Below, piece after piece: positions 5,810 to 6,798 of a stretch of 6,798 bases of DNA (position 1 is the first letter of the stretch; each line of letters begins with the position of its first letter). Source of the DNA: Verrucomicrobiota bacterium (lineage in GTDB: Bacteria; Verrucomicrobiota; Verrucomicrobiia; Limisphaerales; JAFMIX01); assembly GCA_026397895.1 (NCBI GenBank), contig JAPLTZ010000303.1:2344-9141 (forward strand). The letters are read 5' to 3'. The translations under genes were made by a program, and so were the position numbers. Below the pieces are notes generated by a model that worked only from the letters and a program-made list of their open reading frames with translations, made no database searches and had not been told where the DNA came from.

Positions 5810-6798
5810 AAAAATATTTTTGCACCTGGGCGCTGGCCGTGGCCACCACCGCTTCCGCGGAGCTGACGCTCCGCCAGATCGAACTCGCCGGGCGCGGGCC
5901 GGTGGCCGACGCGATGCAGAGCGTCGCCGCGTTCCAGATGCAGGACTACGGCGGCCACGCGCCGACGGATTGGAAGGCGGGCACGTTCTTCAGCGGGCTG
6001 GCGGCGGCGTATCACGCCACGGGCAATCCCGATTTCCTGCGCTACGCCACGGACTGGGGCAACGCGACGAAATGGAAGATCGCCACCAACAACTTCCTGC
6101 ACGCCGACCAGATTTGCGTGGGGCAGACGTATCTGGAGCTTTACGAGGACGGCGGCCGCACGAACCCGGCGATGATCGCGGAGTTGCAGGCGCGGGTGGA
6201 TGCCTTGTTCAACCGCGACACCATCACGCGCGCCGAAATCGGCCACGCCATCTGGAAGGATGCCGAACGCCCGTTCACCGGCCGCAACCTCTGGTGGTGG
6301 TGCGACGCGCTCTACATGGCGCCGCCCGTGCTCGCGCGCCTGGCCGCCGTCACCGGCGACCCGAAATACCGCGAGCTGCTGCACCGTCTCTATTGGGACG
6401 CCACGGATTTCCTCTACGACCAGGACGAACAGCTTTTCTTCCGCGACGAAAGCCAGTTCCAGGCGAAAACGGCGAACGGTAAAAAAGTTTTCTGGGGGCG
6501 CGGCAACGGCTGGGTCTACGCCGGCCTCATCCGCACGCTGGACGCCCTGCCGCCGGACGACCCGCAGCGCGGGAAATACCTCGCGCTGTTCCGCGAGCTG
6601 ACGCAGGGCATCATGAAATACCAGCAGCCGGACGGCCTCTGGCGCAGCAGCCTCAACGACCCCGCGTGGTATCCCGCGCCGGAAACGAGTTGCAGCAGCT
6701 TCTTCTGTTTCGGCCTGCTCGCGGGCATCAACCGCGGCTGGCTCGACCGCGCCACGTTCCTGCCCGTCGCTCTGCGCGCGTGGGAGGGATTGCTCGGC
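5806..6798 (+). CDS. Exported GH88/GH105 unsaturated rhamnogalacturonyl/glucuronyl hydrolase (3'-partial)
   Basis: The frame is open from the ATG at 5806 to the last base, giving 331 residues with no stop, so the gene runs off the right edge; family members are usually about 350-390 residues, so perhaps 20-60 are missing. Residues 1-18 are a signal peptide ending in ASA-E. Family landmarks are DWKAGTFFSGLAAAY (55-69), LHADQICVGQTYLELY (98-113), WWWCDALYMAPPVLARLA (163-180), FWGRGNGWVYAGL (229-241), QQPDGLWRSSLNDP (273-286) and ETSCSSFFCFGL (293-304). Asp101 and Asp168 are the likely counterparts of the paired active-site aspartates of UGL/YteR enzymes (Asp88 and Asp149/143 there, from memory). 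These enzymes hydrate the 4,5-double bond of the unsaturated uronic acid left by polysaccharide lyases, releasing the terminal sugar from pectic (RG-I), ulvan or glycosaminoglycan oligosaccharides; GH105 (pectin or ulvan type) is my preferred placement. The start overlaps the previous stop (ATGA), pointing to translational coupling. Unlike cytoplasmic YteR, it is exported, probably to the periplasm. Confidence 0.88.
   Translation, partial: MKKYFCTWALAVATTASAELTLRQIELAGRGPVADAMQSVAAFQMQDYGGHAPTDWKAGTFFSGLAAAYHATGNPDFLRYATDWGNATKWKIATNNFLHADQICVGQTYLELYEDGGRTNPAMIAELQARVDALFNRDTITRAEIGHAIWKDAERPFTGRNLWWWCDALYMAPPVLARLAAVTGDPKYRELLHRLYWDATDFLYDQDEQLFFRDESQFQAKTANGKKVFWGRGNGWVYAGLIRTLDALPPDDPQRGKYLALFRELTQGIMKYQQPDGLWRSSLNDPAWYPAPETSCSSFFCFGLLAGINRGWLDRATFLPVALRAWEGLLG

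Noticed and set aside
5728..6384. A 218-codon minus-strand frame, and a 220-codon plus-strand frame at 5820-6482, over the GH88/GH105 gene.
   Set aside because: Both are Arg/Ala/Pro-rich shadows; only the frame from 5806 shows a signal peptide and the GH88/GH105 motifs.

Overview
The window reads as a plus-strand stretch of an environmental bacterium, most likely of the phylum Verrucomicrobiota (a Pedosphaera/Limisphaerales-like lineage). This rests on family recognition rather than a marker gene. The signs are a very large exported protein built from RCC1-type repeats and Asn/Thr-rich Ig-like domains, a PEP-CTERM surface protein, weak or absent Shine-Dalgarno sequences, and a run of secreted carbohydrate-active enzymes. 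No RNA gene, CRISPR array, insertion sequence or integrase was seen.

Left part (1-3327, moderate GC, about 48-58% in lines I counted). One long reading frame enters from outside the window. It encodes an N-terminal beta-rich region, then an array of about 39-residue RCC1-like WGD repeats. Near 1131 the repeat similarity jumps to another frame, as if 17 bases had been lost. The second frame continues with the last repeats, two Ig-like domains and a C-terminal domain that I read as a divergent trypsin-like serine peptidase (His, Asp and Ser candidates all visible). Twenty bases after its stop lies a small exported protein ending in a clear PEP-CTERM sorting signal (VPEP, hydrophobic helix, basic tail).

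Right part (3460-6798, high GC, about 62-73% in lines I counted). Three exported enzymes lie head to tail: a BNR/Asp-box propeller of the sialidase superfamily that lacks the usual sialidase arginine motif, a GH99-like/WbsX-type protein with an intact EWTE acid pair, and a GH88/GH105 unsaturated-uronyl hydrolase that runs off the right edge. The last two overlap by ATGA. Together they look like part of a polysaccharide-degradation locus for a uronic-acid-containing glycan. The unsaturated uronyl hydrolase implies that a polysaccharide lyase acts first, but none is in the window.

The two halves differ sharply in base composition, so the 3328-3459 gap is probably a boundary between two transcription units and possibly between DNA of different history. 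I found no convincing wholly new system. The items most worth checking are the frame break in the repeat protein, its divergent peptidase domain, and the unusual active site of the sialidase-like protein.
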